Positions 1 through 10,100 of a stretch of 28,336 bases of DNA are shown here, one piece after another (the stretch's first letter is position 1; the number at the start of each line of letters is the position of its first letter). Location: NCBI GenBank assembly GCA_049999725.1, contig JBNGIS010020552.1, positions 38,487 through 66,822 on the forward strand. The letters are read 5' to 3'. The stretch is from Haplomitrium mnioides (taxonomy: Eukaryota > Marchantiophyta > Haplomitriopsida > Calobryales). A model generated the notes under the pieces. The model saw only the letters and a program-made list of their open reading frames with translations. It was not told the DNA's origin and ran no database searches. The translations under genes were made by a program, and so were the position numbers.

Positions 1-578
1 TTCCTCTTTCTCTTCCTCTGCGAGGTTCAGGATCTCGGTTCCTCGAGTGAGGGTGGAATTTTGTGAAGTGTGACTCAGGATTTGTTGGTGGTGCCGCATA
101 TCCAGGGGATCGCTTCTTCGCATTTTCCATTAGGAGTAATTGGTGTTTTTCTGCTAAGAGCATATATGCGATCAGCTCCAAATATCGGATGAAACGCATA
201 TTGCGATATTGGGATGCCAGTATGAGGTTGCTCATTGGGAACGTGGATAGAGTTTTCTCTATCTGTTCTTCGTCAGAGACAGGGTGTCCGCAAATTGCCA
301 ATTGTGAAACTATTCGGAATAGTTCACTGTTTTAGTTCACGATGGAGGTATGGTCTTGGACACGCAGGTTGATCCAATCGTGTCGTTCTGCGGGTAGGGA
401 GATAGAAGTCAGGTGATCAAACCTTAATTTGAGTTCATCCCATAATAATCGGAGATTGCTGTAATTCAGGTACTGTAACCTGAGAGGTTCCACAAAGTGA
501 TGGCGAATGAGGATGAGTGCTCTGGCAGCATCTCTTGGGCTCGTGCCTTCGTCATTTATGAGGATGTCGCGTATCCCC
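1..578 (-). pseudogene. Ty1/copia Gag fragment, C-terminal part
   Basis: Reading the minus strand from about 577 down to 1 gives one frame typical of copia Gag (UBN2 / retrotran_gag_2 family). It contains an IRHHF segment, a W-D-E-L-K-L-R-F-D-H-L stretch, AERHDWINLRVQD, the LFRIVSQL helix, EKTLSTF, a QYRNMRF segment and LLAEKHQLLLMENA. It ends in a basic RNRDPEPRRGRERG linker of the kind that precedes the CCHC zinc knuckle. The knuckle and Pol would lie beyond base 1. One in-frame stop (TAA at 332-334) interrupts the frame. The N-terminal part of the same Gag is at 1667-1764; the LINE at 584-1659 separates them. Family assignment is confident; the copy is dead. Confidence 0.82.
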
Positions 579-1666
579 CCCCCTCTTTTTTTTTGACCGA
601 AAGTTAACAGCTTTATTAACTTTCAAGCATCAAAGGAACAACCGCAGCCAGCAATCAGGCCGAGCGGCAAAAACAACAACCCATCAATCCCTTTCGGGAT
701 CAAGCCTAGTAAACCACAGCAGGCCTATACCCTCAATCCAGATTACTACTAACATCTAGATTCCAGTAAACATTGTCTTCATCACGGATACAGAGAAAAT
801 GCCTAGCTCCCCAGGTTCTGTCAAAGGTTTCCAGAATTTTTTCTCTCTTATCTTCACTTTGAGCCTTCCTCCAGTTTCTACAGGCATCGTGCCAAGCTTT
901 CCTTCCATACTCGATCAATCTCCTCCAGATTTTCTTCTTTAAACAGTACATGTCCATGTACGACTTCTCGAACACTGCAGCATTCCTAGAGAGCCATATA
1001 GAGTACAGTACAGTTCCTCTTAGAAGGGACCAGATCTCTTTAACTATGGCCAGAGCCTTTGGAGTTCTGTCACATAGGATGCATTGCTGCCATGTTGGCT
1101 TCCACCTTTTGGAGTTCCCCCAAACAGCAAACACTAATCTGTTAATGATATTCCCTGCCCATTTCCAGATAGTGCTGATCCTAGGCAAAGCCAGAAACAG
1201 TGAATGATATCTTCCAGAGAATCCTCCTTGCAGCAGACACATCTTGCATCAATCTCATAACCAGACTTTTCTGTCTTTTTTCTGAAACTCCCTACTTGCA
1301 CACCTCTTTGGACAATAAGCCACATTAAAGTGGCCTCTTTAGCTGATCTGCTCGCCACCCATATATCAGTCCATCTAGAGGAGTATTTGGAGTCGATCGA
1401 GCCCTGTGCTTTCCAGCGTTCCAAAACTGGAGTGATAGTTGATAGTCGGTCCAGGATGAACCGACGGCCTTTCTTGGTCGAGTAGCTACTGAGGGGTGAA
1501 TTATCTTTCCATACCCACATTCCAGGGTCCCAATCTCCTTCTCCAATAACCGAGCCAAGTAATTTATACTTGGCATTCTGATCTTTTGTCACTGTGCAGA
1601 CTCTCATTTTCCTCATAATCACTGAAGGAGGAAGCTGGGGACGAATTCCTTCTACTAAATATCCCC
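572..1666 (-). mobile_element. 5'-truncated LINE inserted in copia gag
   Basis: The element runs on the minus strand from about 1659 to 584 and ends in an A-tail (T9 on the plus strand at 586-594) next to a G-run (C9 on the plus strand, 575-583). The septamer tatcccc occurs on both sides, at 572-578 and 1660-1666, and is the probable target-site duplication. The coding remnant is described separately. Only about 1.1 kb of the 3' end is present, as expected for 5'-truncated target-primed insertion. The flanking host sequence is a single copia gag frame, which sets the insertion point independently. Confidence 0.75.
733..1622 (-). pseudogene. LINE ORF2 C-terminus with zf-RVT domain
   Basis: Two overlapping minus-strand frames together give the C-terminal part of a plant LINE polymerase. 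The first (1622 to about 1180) carries ATLMWLIVQRGVQVGSFRKK followed by a Cys/His cluster, ARCVCCKEDSLEDIIHCFWLC, the signature of the reverse transcriptase zinc-binding domain (C-x2-C, then H-C-F-x2-C). The second (about 1185 to 733) continues with STIWKWAGNIINRLVFAVWG and the YSIWLSRNAAVFE segment usual after that domain. The join needs a frameshift near 1180-1190, so the copy is inactive. The stop at 733 is followed by about 140 bases of 3' untranslated sequence up to the A-tail. Confidence 0.78.
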
Positions 1667-1764
1667 TTTGACGTTAAATAGGTAGTGATATCCAAGGACC
1701 ATGACAAGTAGTTTGAGCCGTCGAGTTTCATAGCCTAAAACTTGAGGGAACCTACTGGGTTCAT
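1667..1764 (-). pseudogene. Ty1/copia Gag fragment, N-terminal part
   Basis: The minus strand reads MKLDGSNYLSWSLDITTYL, the classic start of copia Gag (the KLDGxNYxxW motif of the UBN2/DUF4219 region). An upstream in-frame ATG at 1764 gives the short leader MNPVGSLKF, but a TAG at 1735-1737 separates it from the motif. The frame stops matching Gag at the LINE junction near 1660 and the next expected Gag residues resume at 577. The 5' UTR and LTR of this copy should lie above 1765, but I could not delimit an LTR or a primer-binding site there. Confidence 0.75.
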
Positions 1765-2139
1765 TTTAGGGAGGGATCTGCGTAAGACAGAAGACCGAAA
1801 AACTGGATACAAGGTATGGACAGGAAAGAAAGAAAAAAAATGCGCAGTTGGGTTAAGACTGCGTGTTGCCTGGAAAACGGGTAACTGTAAATATCCCTGT
1901 ACCTGTTTATGTTATCTGCTTTAAACAGAAAATCTGAAATGACAGAAATGAAATAAACCAGAAAGTGTATGAAAGAAAAACAAGGAAAATGAAATGGTAT
2001 TGAATGATAAGGTATTAGTGTAGAACTGCCATGCTATGTGTGTGCCGTGCTCGTGTCGCGTCTTGATCTTGTTGACGTCCTCATGTCTACGGTAACTGTC
2101 ACCAACTAGTTGTTGTAGTCCCATGTAGTAAGTTGTGCA
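1765..2139. other. no gene recognised; probable retroelement leader
   Basis: AT-rich sequence upstream of the minus-strand copia gag. No open frame with recognisable content and no clear LTR ends were found. By position it is likely the 5' UTR or decayed LTR of the copia element. Confidence 0.4.
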
Positions 2140-2600
2140 AAAATCCGAAAGTCGGATCTCTCTGCAAACCTGAATAGTGGAAGGTGAACCGAAATCCGAA
2201 ATATCGGATTCTGATGTGTTGAAATGTTGGACGGTATTCCGAAAAATCAAAATGTCGGATGGGACTTCGGATCTGAAGTGCTAACAGGTGTTTCTGAAGA
2301 TCCGAAGTGTCGGAGTCTATTTCGGATCGGATTTGTCGGAAAAAGTTTCCGAAAATCCGAAATGTCGGATTCTGCTGCAAGCTTGAAGTTTGAACGGATA
2401 TCCGAAGGATGAAGTGTCAGAGCTACCTATAAAGTCAAAATGTCGAACGGGTCTCCGAAAAGTCGAGTGTCAGATCTGCCTGCAAGATTGAACTGTAAAA
2501 CGGGTTTTCGAAAAAAATGGATTTTCGAAAGGTTGAGGGCGAGGTGCGCACGAAGTTAGAGTCGGATAGGGTTTGAGGGTATCCGAAAATCGGATAAGTC
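2140..2600. repeat. degenerate tandem array, about 53-bp unit
   Basis: Units begin with tccgaaa and contain a tccgaaatgtcggat-like core. Starts seen at 2238, 2293, 2348, 2401, 2454 and 2507 give spacings of 55, 55, 53, 53 and 53 bp; more diverged units precede these from about 2143. The unit is rich in short dyads (tccga/tcgga). The array runs directly into the N gap. Just past the gap the cccgaaaaatcggata at about 2807 looks like another decayed unit, so the array may span the gap. Confidence 0.75.
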
Positions 2601-2700
2601 NNNNNNNNNNNNNNNNNNNNNNNNNNNNNNNNNNNNNNNNNNNNNNNNNNNNNNNNNNNNNNNNNNNNNNNNNNNNNNNNNNNNNNNNNNNNNNNNNNNN
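2601..2700. other. assembly gap, 100 N
   Basis: Exactly 100 N, the usual placeholder for a scaffold gap of unknown size. It sits at the edge of a tandem array, the most likely cause of the break. Confidence 0.97.
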
Positions 2701-2949
2701 GGCTATCAGAGCCCGAAAAAGGATACAACTAATGCCGATAAAATGTGAAAGACAAGATTACCATATTGGTGAGTGCCTAATGTGGTCGGGCAGGGTGAGG
2801 AGCACCCGAAAAATCGGATAACCAGGGTGAAGAACTGATTGATATGTGCAGACCTCAAGAGTGGTGAAGTGTTTCGGAAGGGCAATGTCGAAAAATGATG
2901 TACCGCCACTGTGAGCAGGTTCTTCGAGAGAGCCAAATCTGAAAAGAGG

Positions 2950-3072
2950 TGCCGTTGCCGAAAAGAAGAGCAAGAACTGAAAAAATGAAGTGTCTCTGAT
3001 CAGTCGAAAGAGTCAGAACCGAAAAAGAAGGTGCCTCTGATCAGTCGGAAGAACAAGAACCGCAGAAGGAGT
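2950..3072. repeat. three tandem copies of a 41-bp unit
   Basis: Copies start at 2950, 2991 and 3032, exactly 41 bp apart. Copies two and three share tctctgatcagtcg-like starts and agaaccg-like ends; copy one is more diverged. Confidence 0.7.
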
Positions 3073-3900
3073 GGCCGCTTCGCTTGTGAAGATTTGTAGG
3101 GCTGAATACCGAATAGAAGGGAAGAAGCAGAGGCCCCGAACCAACTAGGCAGACTCCACAAGAAAAAGCTCCCAAAGCAAGGACAATGCCAAACTAGAAC
3201 CGGCAGAACCGCAACAGCCAATGAACATCGCGGAACCTGAGGTTGGCTAGGTGTTCCTAGCACCTCCAACTGCTGATAAACAAAAGAAGGAACGCTCGAG
3301 CTAGGATAAGAGGGTGGCGAATCAGGAACCGTATCAACCCGACTTGGCAAGCAGGTAGAAGCAAAGCCAACCACCGGATCAGAGAATGCCGCAACGTCAC
3401 CCCCGCAAAAAAAAAAAAAAACGCCGAGAACTAGGAGCGCAATGGCATCACTACGAAGAGCATGGAGAAACAGACAAGACACAGGAACCAACCAACAAAT
3501 GCAAGCGAGAAAATGAGCCAAAGGAACGATTAAGCGATCCTTCACCTGCACAATTGAACACAAACAAGGTCGATGCCAAGGCCAATAGCCGCGCACCCGG
3601 GAGTGATGAAGGAGTAAGAGCTGCAGCGACGGGGAAAAACCTTAGCCCCTTTATTGTGCGTTTTTTTTTTTTTTTTTGGTACTAGAACTACAAAGGAATG
3701 AAAGAATGAAAGAAAAAAAATGGAGAAAACAGTCGCGGGGAGACGTGTGGGTGGAAGAAATCAACCGCGGTCGGAAAAAAAATTTGCTGTCTTGCGTTAG
3801 AGAGTGGGTATGTTCGCTCTGTGTGTACTGAAGAGTCATTCGTGGTGATAACGTGTTGTAGCATGCATGTCACAGAGAGAGAGAGAGAGAGAGAGGAAGA
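3073..3900. repeat. low-complexity DNA, no gene; includes (AG)n
   Basis: Purine-rich on the plus strand, with an A-run around 3407-3421, a T-run at about 3661-3677 and an (AG)11-type microsatellite at about 3873-3895. Long open frames exist (for example 3000-3596 minus), but their translations are compositionally biased and resemble no family. The stretch may belong to a decayed retroelement. Confidence 0.5.
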
Positions 3901-4902
3901 GAGAATAGCTGCACCGCACTAACTTACTTCATGTACTGATCAATAGTGATGAGAGAGATAAACGTCCCTCTTATCTGTACATCTATTCTATATATAAGAG
4001 TGTCACTGTTGTCCTATAACACAAGCAAGTAAAAAATAAACGAAAAGTAAAGAGCTAATATTTATTAATTAGTAAATAATTCTCAAATTATCTCACGTGA
4101 TTGGAGAGATAATAAATAGATAATCACATTAGTTGGCTATATATAATATAAACCCTATCCACTAAACTAGAGTAGTGAAGAGTAAATAAAACAATACTTT
4201 GTATATTTATAGTAAGCGAGAGTCTTTTGCTCTCAAAACAAACAAAGCTACAAAAGTCCCTTTAGCTTAAATATAATTAAGGATAATGAACAGCAGTCGT
4301 GAATAGCGCAAATTTAGGGTTCCTAATTAATCACAGAACGGTATTTGTGGCGGGAGAGAGAGAGACGCAGGATGCTAGATCGGACGGTGTGCAGAGAGCG
4401 TTGACGGAAACAGTAAAGGGTGCATCGGGGGAGCTATGGAGGCTTGGTGTTGGTGAACGAAGAGTGCTGCTGCTGGCGTCGTTGGGGAGCGCTTGCTTTT
4501 TGTTAGCTGCCTTTTTTTCTTGAAATGCGTGTTTGCCCGAAGAATATCGGTGGCAATGTCTATTGTGTCCCTCTCGGAGTCTATGCGGGTCCCACGGGAC
4601 ATTGCCAGAGCGGTTACGTTCTTTTTTTGATCTGGCCAGAGACTGCTATGAACTGATACGATCAGCAAACAATCGTATTCCTATAACCGAAACCTTGAAA
4701 CGTCTCCAGCCTGCATTCATTATTGATGGATACCGCTGAGCTACTTTTCTGTACAGTGCCGGTTCTCTTGTTTTCTTTTCGGAAAGTCATTGCGGTGTTT
4801 GGCAGGACAGCCTTTGCCTTGTCACTGCTCGTCTTTCAGTGATGCGTTCGACTTCTTGTTACACTCGCCCTGGTTTTGCGACATTGCTAGTGACTGAGAG
4901 CC
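3901..4902. other. AT-rich intergenic region upstream of 224-aa gene
   Basis: Bases 3901-4290 are strongly AT-rich and contain a TATA-like ctatatataag near 3992 followed by aataaa-like strings. This could be a promoter or a short LTR remnant; LTR ends could not be fixed. Bases 4290-4902 have more balanced composition and form the probable 5' leader and promoter of the gene starting at 4903. Short open frames here are unconvincing. Confidence 0.4.
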
Positions 4903-5577
4903 TTGACATTTGAACAACGATCTGTTTCAATGGAAGCTCCTGAGACTGAAGCGATCGCGGTCTCTCGTCATGTTGTGATTTCTGAAACTTCTTCGACTGA
5001 TTCTTCAACCCCGGCGTCAAGTGATGTGTCTTCTCCTGTGCATTCCGCTCATTCTGCTCATTCTCCTCAACGGCATTATTTTTCTTCCCCTTCTCCCCGA
5101 GACCATGGTGACCGTTTCGTTTCTCTACGTGATCCAGTGAGTCGACAGACGAATAGAAAAGGAGAGGCTACTATTGACGAGCGGACTTTGAAGCGTGAGG
5201 TGCCGGGCACAGGAATCCCTACCCATGAAAAAGAGGGGCGTAAGATGGCATTTTGCAAGTGTGCCACAGGCGTTACTGCTGATTTGACTGCCGTGTGCTG
5301 TTGCCCATTGGCTATCATACATCTTGTGCTTTGGGTGATATTCAAGTTCCCGTTCCTATGTGCGTTTAGGTTGTACGCCAAGATAAGAAAGAAACGGCAA
5401 ATGGCAAACCGTGACAGTTGTACGATTTACCACGACGAGAACTCCAAGGACACCACGATAACCATTGCATCTCCTGAGATTTTCTCAGACGAAAAGATTA
5501 GTAAACCTCCTACGATTGCATTTGGAGACCACAATGAATATTTTTTTCCCACTCCCGAGTCTTCTATTCCCCGTTGA
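4903..5577 (+). CDS. Ser-rich, Cys-rich single-pass membrane protein
   Basis: Intronless frame of 224 codons. Residues 25-65 are rich in Ser/Thr/Pro with SAHSAHSPQ repeats and look disordered. Residues 118-134 hold a Cys cluster (FCKCATGVTADLTAVCCCP) that runs into a hydrophobic segment to about 155 (LAIIHLVLWVIFKFPFLCAF), then a basic stop-transfer-like stretch KIRKKRQ. The order 'ADxxAVCCCP - hydrophobic - basic' matches a plant-specific family of small uncharacterised proteins (some called pollen-preferential); the match rests on memory of that pattern. A second Met at 4930 (residue 10) is an equally possible start. A membrane-anchored protein with a long Ser-rich tail is inferred; biochemical function is unknown. 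No stops or frameshifts are seen, so the gene is probably functional. Confidence 0.68.
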   Translation: MTFEQRSVSMEAPETEAIAVSRHVVISETSSTDSSTPASSDVSSPVHSAHSAHSPQRHYFSSPSPRDHGDRFVSLRDPVSRQTNRKGEATIDERTLKREVPGTGIPTHEKEGRKMAFCKCATGVTADLTAVCCCPLAIIHLVLWVIFKFPFLCAFRLYAKIRKKRQMANRDSCTIYHDENSKDTTITIASPEIFSDEKISKPPTIAFGDHNEYFFPTPESSIPR

Positions 5578-6330
5578 GAACCAGTTGGGTTGCGAGTGTC
5601 TCAAGGAATGGGTTTTTGGAAGTTGTGGTGTCACGGTGGATTGTAAGGAAATGTGAACTTCCCGTTGAGAGTGGAGTGGAAGGATGCATCGATTGGTTTT
5701 AAGAAAGAGCAGAAAGAGCAGAGGTGATTAATTTTTTTGGTGTTCTGGGCTTTCCGGTAGCGTTCCCGATTTCTTTCAGTTTGTGAATCCTTGATGGTGA
5801 TAATTATTGGCGTTTATTCATCCTTAAGCTGTGCTTGGAATCAGGTATGCTATCTGACTTTTTGTTTCTCGTGCTGTTCCCGCAACTTCTACAGGTGGTG
5901 AACACTTGACACTGATACTTGTAATCGTAAAGATCCACTCGGGAGGTTCCTTAACCTCCAACAAAGAAATCTGTCTCCAGAGGCATCACATGCTTAAAGT
6001 TCATTGTGGATTCTCATGGAATATGAAGCTTTATAGACACAGGTTGTGATTGTGTAGTGAGTTTGTATATGCTATTTGAGCTTCGACATTTTTGTTATAA
6101 TCCTTCAAGTCAGCCAGGGAACTACTGGTGACCTTGGAAATTGGAAATTGAGCAATATATTTATTTCGCTTGTTGTGTTTACTCCTGCCACGACGGCATA
6201 CGAGATTTGAGCTTTGAGAGTATTGTTTTAATCCTTCCAGTCATCCAGGTATGGGTGGGTAGTATGTGACAGATACACAGTCGCCCACCCTCCCTCTCTT
6301 CAGGTCATAAAAATTCTGTCTGTCTCAGAT
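5578..6330. other. 3' flank of the 224-aa gene, no further gene
   Basis: T-rich sequence consistent with a 3' UTR and intergenic DNA. No coding similarity and no repeat structure were noticed until about 6340. Confidence 0.5.
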
Positions 6331-6354
6331 GACTGACTCACCCAAGGCACCAAC

Positions 6355-6440
6355 GGAGGGAGCACATAGGAGATCACGGTTGATGCAAGGGGCACATAGG
6401 AGAAAACGGCTGATGCAAGGTTGAGTAACGGCTGATGCAA
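6355..6440. repeat. short tandem repeat, about 30-bp unit
   Basis: Two copies of a unit starting gcacataggaga and ending tgatgcaagg are followed by a partial copy (acggctgatgcaagg). It adjoins the 60-bp array, and its gatgcaagg end reappears just after that array (about 6739), so the two repeat families are interleaved. Confidence 0.65.
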
Positions 6441-6765
6441 GGAAACACTCAACCGAACACTTCTAGGGAGGTAGTGGACATCAACCTGACTTCAGAAAGG
6501 AACCACTCAAACCCGAACACTTTCTAGGGAGGTAGTGGACATCAACCTGACTTCAGGAAGGAAACACTCAAACCCGAACACTTCTAGGGAGGTAGTGGAC
6601 ATCAACCTGACTTCAGTAAGGAAACACTCAAACCCAAACACTTCTAGGGAGGTAGTGGACATCAACCTGACTTCAGCAAGGAAACACCCAAACCCGAACA
6701 CTTCTAGGGAGGTAGTGGACATCAACCTGACTTCAGGTTGATGCAAGGGAACACTCAACCGGTGG
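6441..6765. repeat. tandem array, 60-bp unit, five copies
   Basis: Units start with ggaaacactcaaacccgaac and end with gacatcaacctgacttcag. Starts at 6441, 6499, 6560, 6620 and 6680 give spacings of 58, 61, 60 and 60 bp; a partial sixth copy follows at about 6749. Copies are nearly identical, so the array expanded recently. The unit is a multiple of three, so open frames exist on both strands, but they are repeat artefacts. Confidence 0.9.
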
Positions 6766-6880
6766 TCCACTCCGGGAGAGTTTTGACCGAGCAAATTCGT
6801 AAATTATTAATAGATTTGGGATTGCAGTACTGCCGAGATGTTGCAACTCTAATTAATTTTTTGTAAAAGCGTTCATAAAT

Positions 6881-7008
6881 TTTACTATCTCATCATATGT
6901 ACAAGGCTGATATGTGTAGAAATCATTATCGTTGGAGACCCAATTTTACTATCTCATCATATGTACAAGGCTGATGTCTGTAGAAATCATTATCCTTGGA
7001 GACCATTG
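6881..7008. repeat. direct duplication of a 64-bp unit
   Basis: tttactatctcatcatatgt begins at 6881 and again at 6945. Both copies continue through caaggctgat, tgtagaaatcattatc and ttggagacc with few differences. Lies downstream of the PDI-like gene, possibly within its 3' UTR. Confidence 0.85.
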
Positions 7009-7019
7009 GCATGTGTGGC

Positions 7020-7175
7020 TGTAAATGCCAACAACTCAGGTCTCCATTGGCCATGCTTGGCTGTAAACTCACAACTCAGGTCTCCATTGGCCATGTTTGA
7101 CAGTAAACACTCACAACTCATCCTTGAGACTACTCACCATGTTGGCTGGAAACACTCACAATTCATCCTTGACTG
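7020..7175 (-). repeat. 45-bp tandem repeat beginning at the PDI stop codon
   Basis: On the minus strand the end of the PDI coding region, AAGGATGAATTGTGAGTG (K-D-E-L-stop and following bases), is repeated 45 bp downstream as AAGGATGAGTTGTGAGTG. Two further shortened copies (TGAGTTGTGAG, TGAGTTGTTGG) follow. The stop triplet lies at 7156-7158 in the gene and at 7111-7113 and 7069-7071 in the next copies. Units also share an ACATGGCCAATGGAGACC-like middle. The array therefore overlaps the last codons and fills the proximal 3' UTR. Confidence 0.8.
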
Positions 7176-10100
7176 CATCGTTAACATCTACATTAGAGCG
7201 AGCCCTTGTGGCAGTTCCTTCTGTTTGCTTTTCTCCAGCATTTTCCTTGAGTAGAGTTTCAGGAAGTGGATTGCCAACATGACTCTTCACAAACTCCAGA
7301 AGTACTTTCAGCTTTGTCATGGACGCTGGTGATACCTGCATTTCCATGGATGTTATCAGAACACTAATCATGACAACTGAATAGTTTGTGAAGAGATCGA
7401 CTGTGCAGAGAGACTCACCGGTGGTCTGTCTTTGCTGCCAGCTGGGTAGAAGAGCAAGGCTGGATAGTTGTTGACCTGTTCAGGATGAAAAGGGGGAGGG
7501 GGGAAAGAGAGAGGTCAGTAGCCCAATAGACAACCAATAGACAAGATACTTATGGCAATAGTAACGTTAGAGAAAGTATACCTGCAGAGCAGGATGCTCG
7601 TTTGCTGCTCCATCTAATTTTGCAAAAATCAATGAATGTGTGCCTTTGAAATGTTTTGCAAGCTTTTCAAACACTTTGTCCACTGCAGCACAGCTTGAAC
7701 ACCAGGGCGTGTACACCTGCATGACACCAACTGCAACATCAGAATGTGGAACATCAGAATTGGAACATTTACAGAACATGGAAGTCGTCCCAGAATAGTA
7801 GATTGTACCTGAAGAAAAATATCTCGTGAGCTACTCAACACAATCTTTTGGAAAGTTTTCCCAACAACAATCTTTACATCTCCTTTATTCTGAAGAAGGA
7901 CAGCAGACAATTAGTACATTCAAGTTGGAATCAAGACAAGAAACTTATTAACAGAAACCTTCTCACAATGTACCTTGAGCGGTATTGGCTCAGACTTGTA
8001 ATGAACTCCAAGTTCCCCCTTCACAAACTTCTCAGCAAATCCCTGCCATACATAGAACACTCAATTAGTACATGAAGAGTGCATTTTGGACGTATTGGCT
8101 GCTTGGAGGTAGCAAAGGTTGAATCCTTACCTCTACACTTTCGATGGTTATCTCGGATTCCAATAAATAGCGAGCACCATTGTTGTTGTCAAATCCAGTT
8201 ACCTACTCCAATTAGTCAAAATATTGCACAAGGATAAGCACAGATGAATATGGGTTGGCGCAAAGGAAAATACTGTGCTATTTGCATCCCAAGGTCTGTC
8301 TTCGAATGCATTAAGAACTTACCAAAGGCTCAGTAGTACTTTGGATTCCATACATTGCCAACATAGGACGTGATAAATCTTCGTCCGCAATATCCAGCCA
8401 TAGAAACATCACCTGCATAGAAAAGATTTACTCCAAGTCTCTGTCCAAAAACGCGGATAGAGAAATGCAGCCCAGACAAATGTCAAAGCTAATTCACCAG
8501 CCTAGGACATGAGGTTATGAACAATCCCAGGGGATTCGCGCAAACCTGGCCCTTAAAGTTCCTGGCTGCACTCAGATATAGCGGATATAATCTCGCAAAC
8601 TCTTCCACAGTAGAAAATAGTAGCACCTACAAAACATGGTAAGTAGTCATGATCACGCTGCCACTTTTTCCAGTAGCTCTTAAAGTGACAAGCGGATAGA
8701 TGCCAAACAATTTTCGCCATTTAGAGTTTAAGCAACGTCTATCAGATCAGAAACATCTGAACTCTAGGCATACCTGCCGCTTGACAGGGCTGGCGTACAC
8801 CTTGGCCACATTTTGACTGTTAAGTGTAGTAACCAAGGGATACTTGTTTAGAGAAACAAATGTTGAAATGCCATCCTTCTTGAATTCCCCGTCTAGAAGA
8901 AAGATATGCACGTCGTGAGCCTCACCAAAAGGTTAAAAATTTGTGTTACTCTAAACAACTGAATGTATTGGATCTGTCAAAATTACCAAAGGCCACAAAG
9001 TAATCTGGTTCATTCTTCCACAACCCAAGCGCAGGAGGAACGCCCTTCATTTCCTGGCTGAAAGCTTTTGCAGCGTCTACAATTGAAATTTGAACAAACT
9101 CAAGTCCATCGTCTTCTATAGCTGCTGCCAGAAATTCCTCATACTCCGGGCCCTACATTCTCAACAGACGGAGATTCATCAAGTTTTTGAAACGGGCATG
9201 CAGTCCAGGACAGGCTCCGAAAAAAAATCAACTTCAGATGCCAGAGACGAATCCACATACGTCAAACTTCTCAAATAAGCCTATGACGAGCGTCGCGTTC
9301 TTTTTCTGAATTTCTTCTGCATCCACCGCCGATACAACAGTCGTGGCAGGATAGCCTGTCCGTTTCCTGATCCAGTTCACGAAATTGTACCTGCAAACCA
9401 GTGCGCAGCTCGTATCAAGACGAAATAATATTCTGCAACGAAACTGTCATACGCTCCTCCACCTATATATACATATGCGCATTCATCAAGCTACCATGCT
9501 CATGGAACTTTGCAAACTTACAATCTTCCTGATACCAAAAAGCTCCACAACGACTGGTGCACTACTGCTATCAATTCAGAATCTTGATTTGATAGCAAGA
9601 AAGAAGCAGATGCTTACTTGGTGAGCCCTGCCGTGTAGATCTGCTCAGATCCATTTGTGAAAAATAATATAGTGGGAAAGCCCTTAATGCCGTAACGAGA
9701 TGCTGTAATCGGATTCGCTGTAGCATCAATCTTTGCCAGAATTACGGAGTTTCCTGCCTCCAATAATATAGACGCGGCAGATGCATATTCTTCCATCACG
9801 GCTGCACTTTGTTTGCACCAAGGAGCAAAGCCCAAGACCATGACATGCTCGTAAGAACTTATTATGCCCTCAGCATTCTTGTCATTCAAAAGCTTAAGAG
9901 AGTTACGAGCTCGACCCATGATAGCCGCGCTTGAGGCCCCACTACTGATCGTCTCCACCTCATCGTCCTCGATATCTTCCCAATCTTCATCATCATCTTC
10001 CAATTCTTCCTCAACGGGTGTTGGGACCGAATTGCCCAAATTGCTTACATCTTTGAGTGCTTCTTTCAATCTGTCCCGCTCCGCCAACAACTCCGTCTCA

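Noticed and set aside
2701-2713. tRNA-Met primer-binding site ggctatcagagcc just after the gap
   Set aside because: Two mismatches to the usual copia site and no plus-strand gag follows; the preceding sequence is unknown because of the gap.
3000-3596. 198-aa minus-strand open frame
   Set aside because: Leu/Phe/Ser-biased translation of purine-rich DNA that includes part of a 41-bp tandem repeat and an A-run; no recognisable domain.
4299-4523. 74-aa open frame upstream of the 224-aa gene
   Set aside because: Short, no known motif; at most an upstream ORF, and the transcript start is unknown.
6507-6794. Open frames on both strands through the 60-bp repeats
   Set aside because: The repeat length is a multiple of three, so frames stay open automatically; composition follows the repeat, not a protein.
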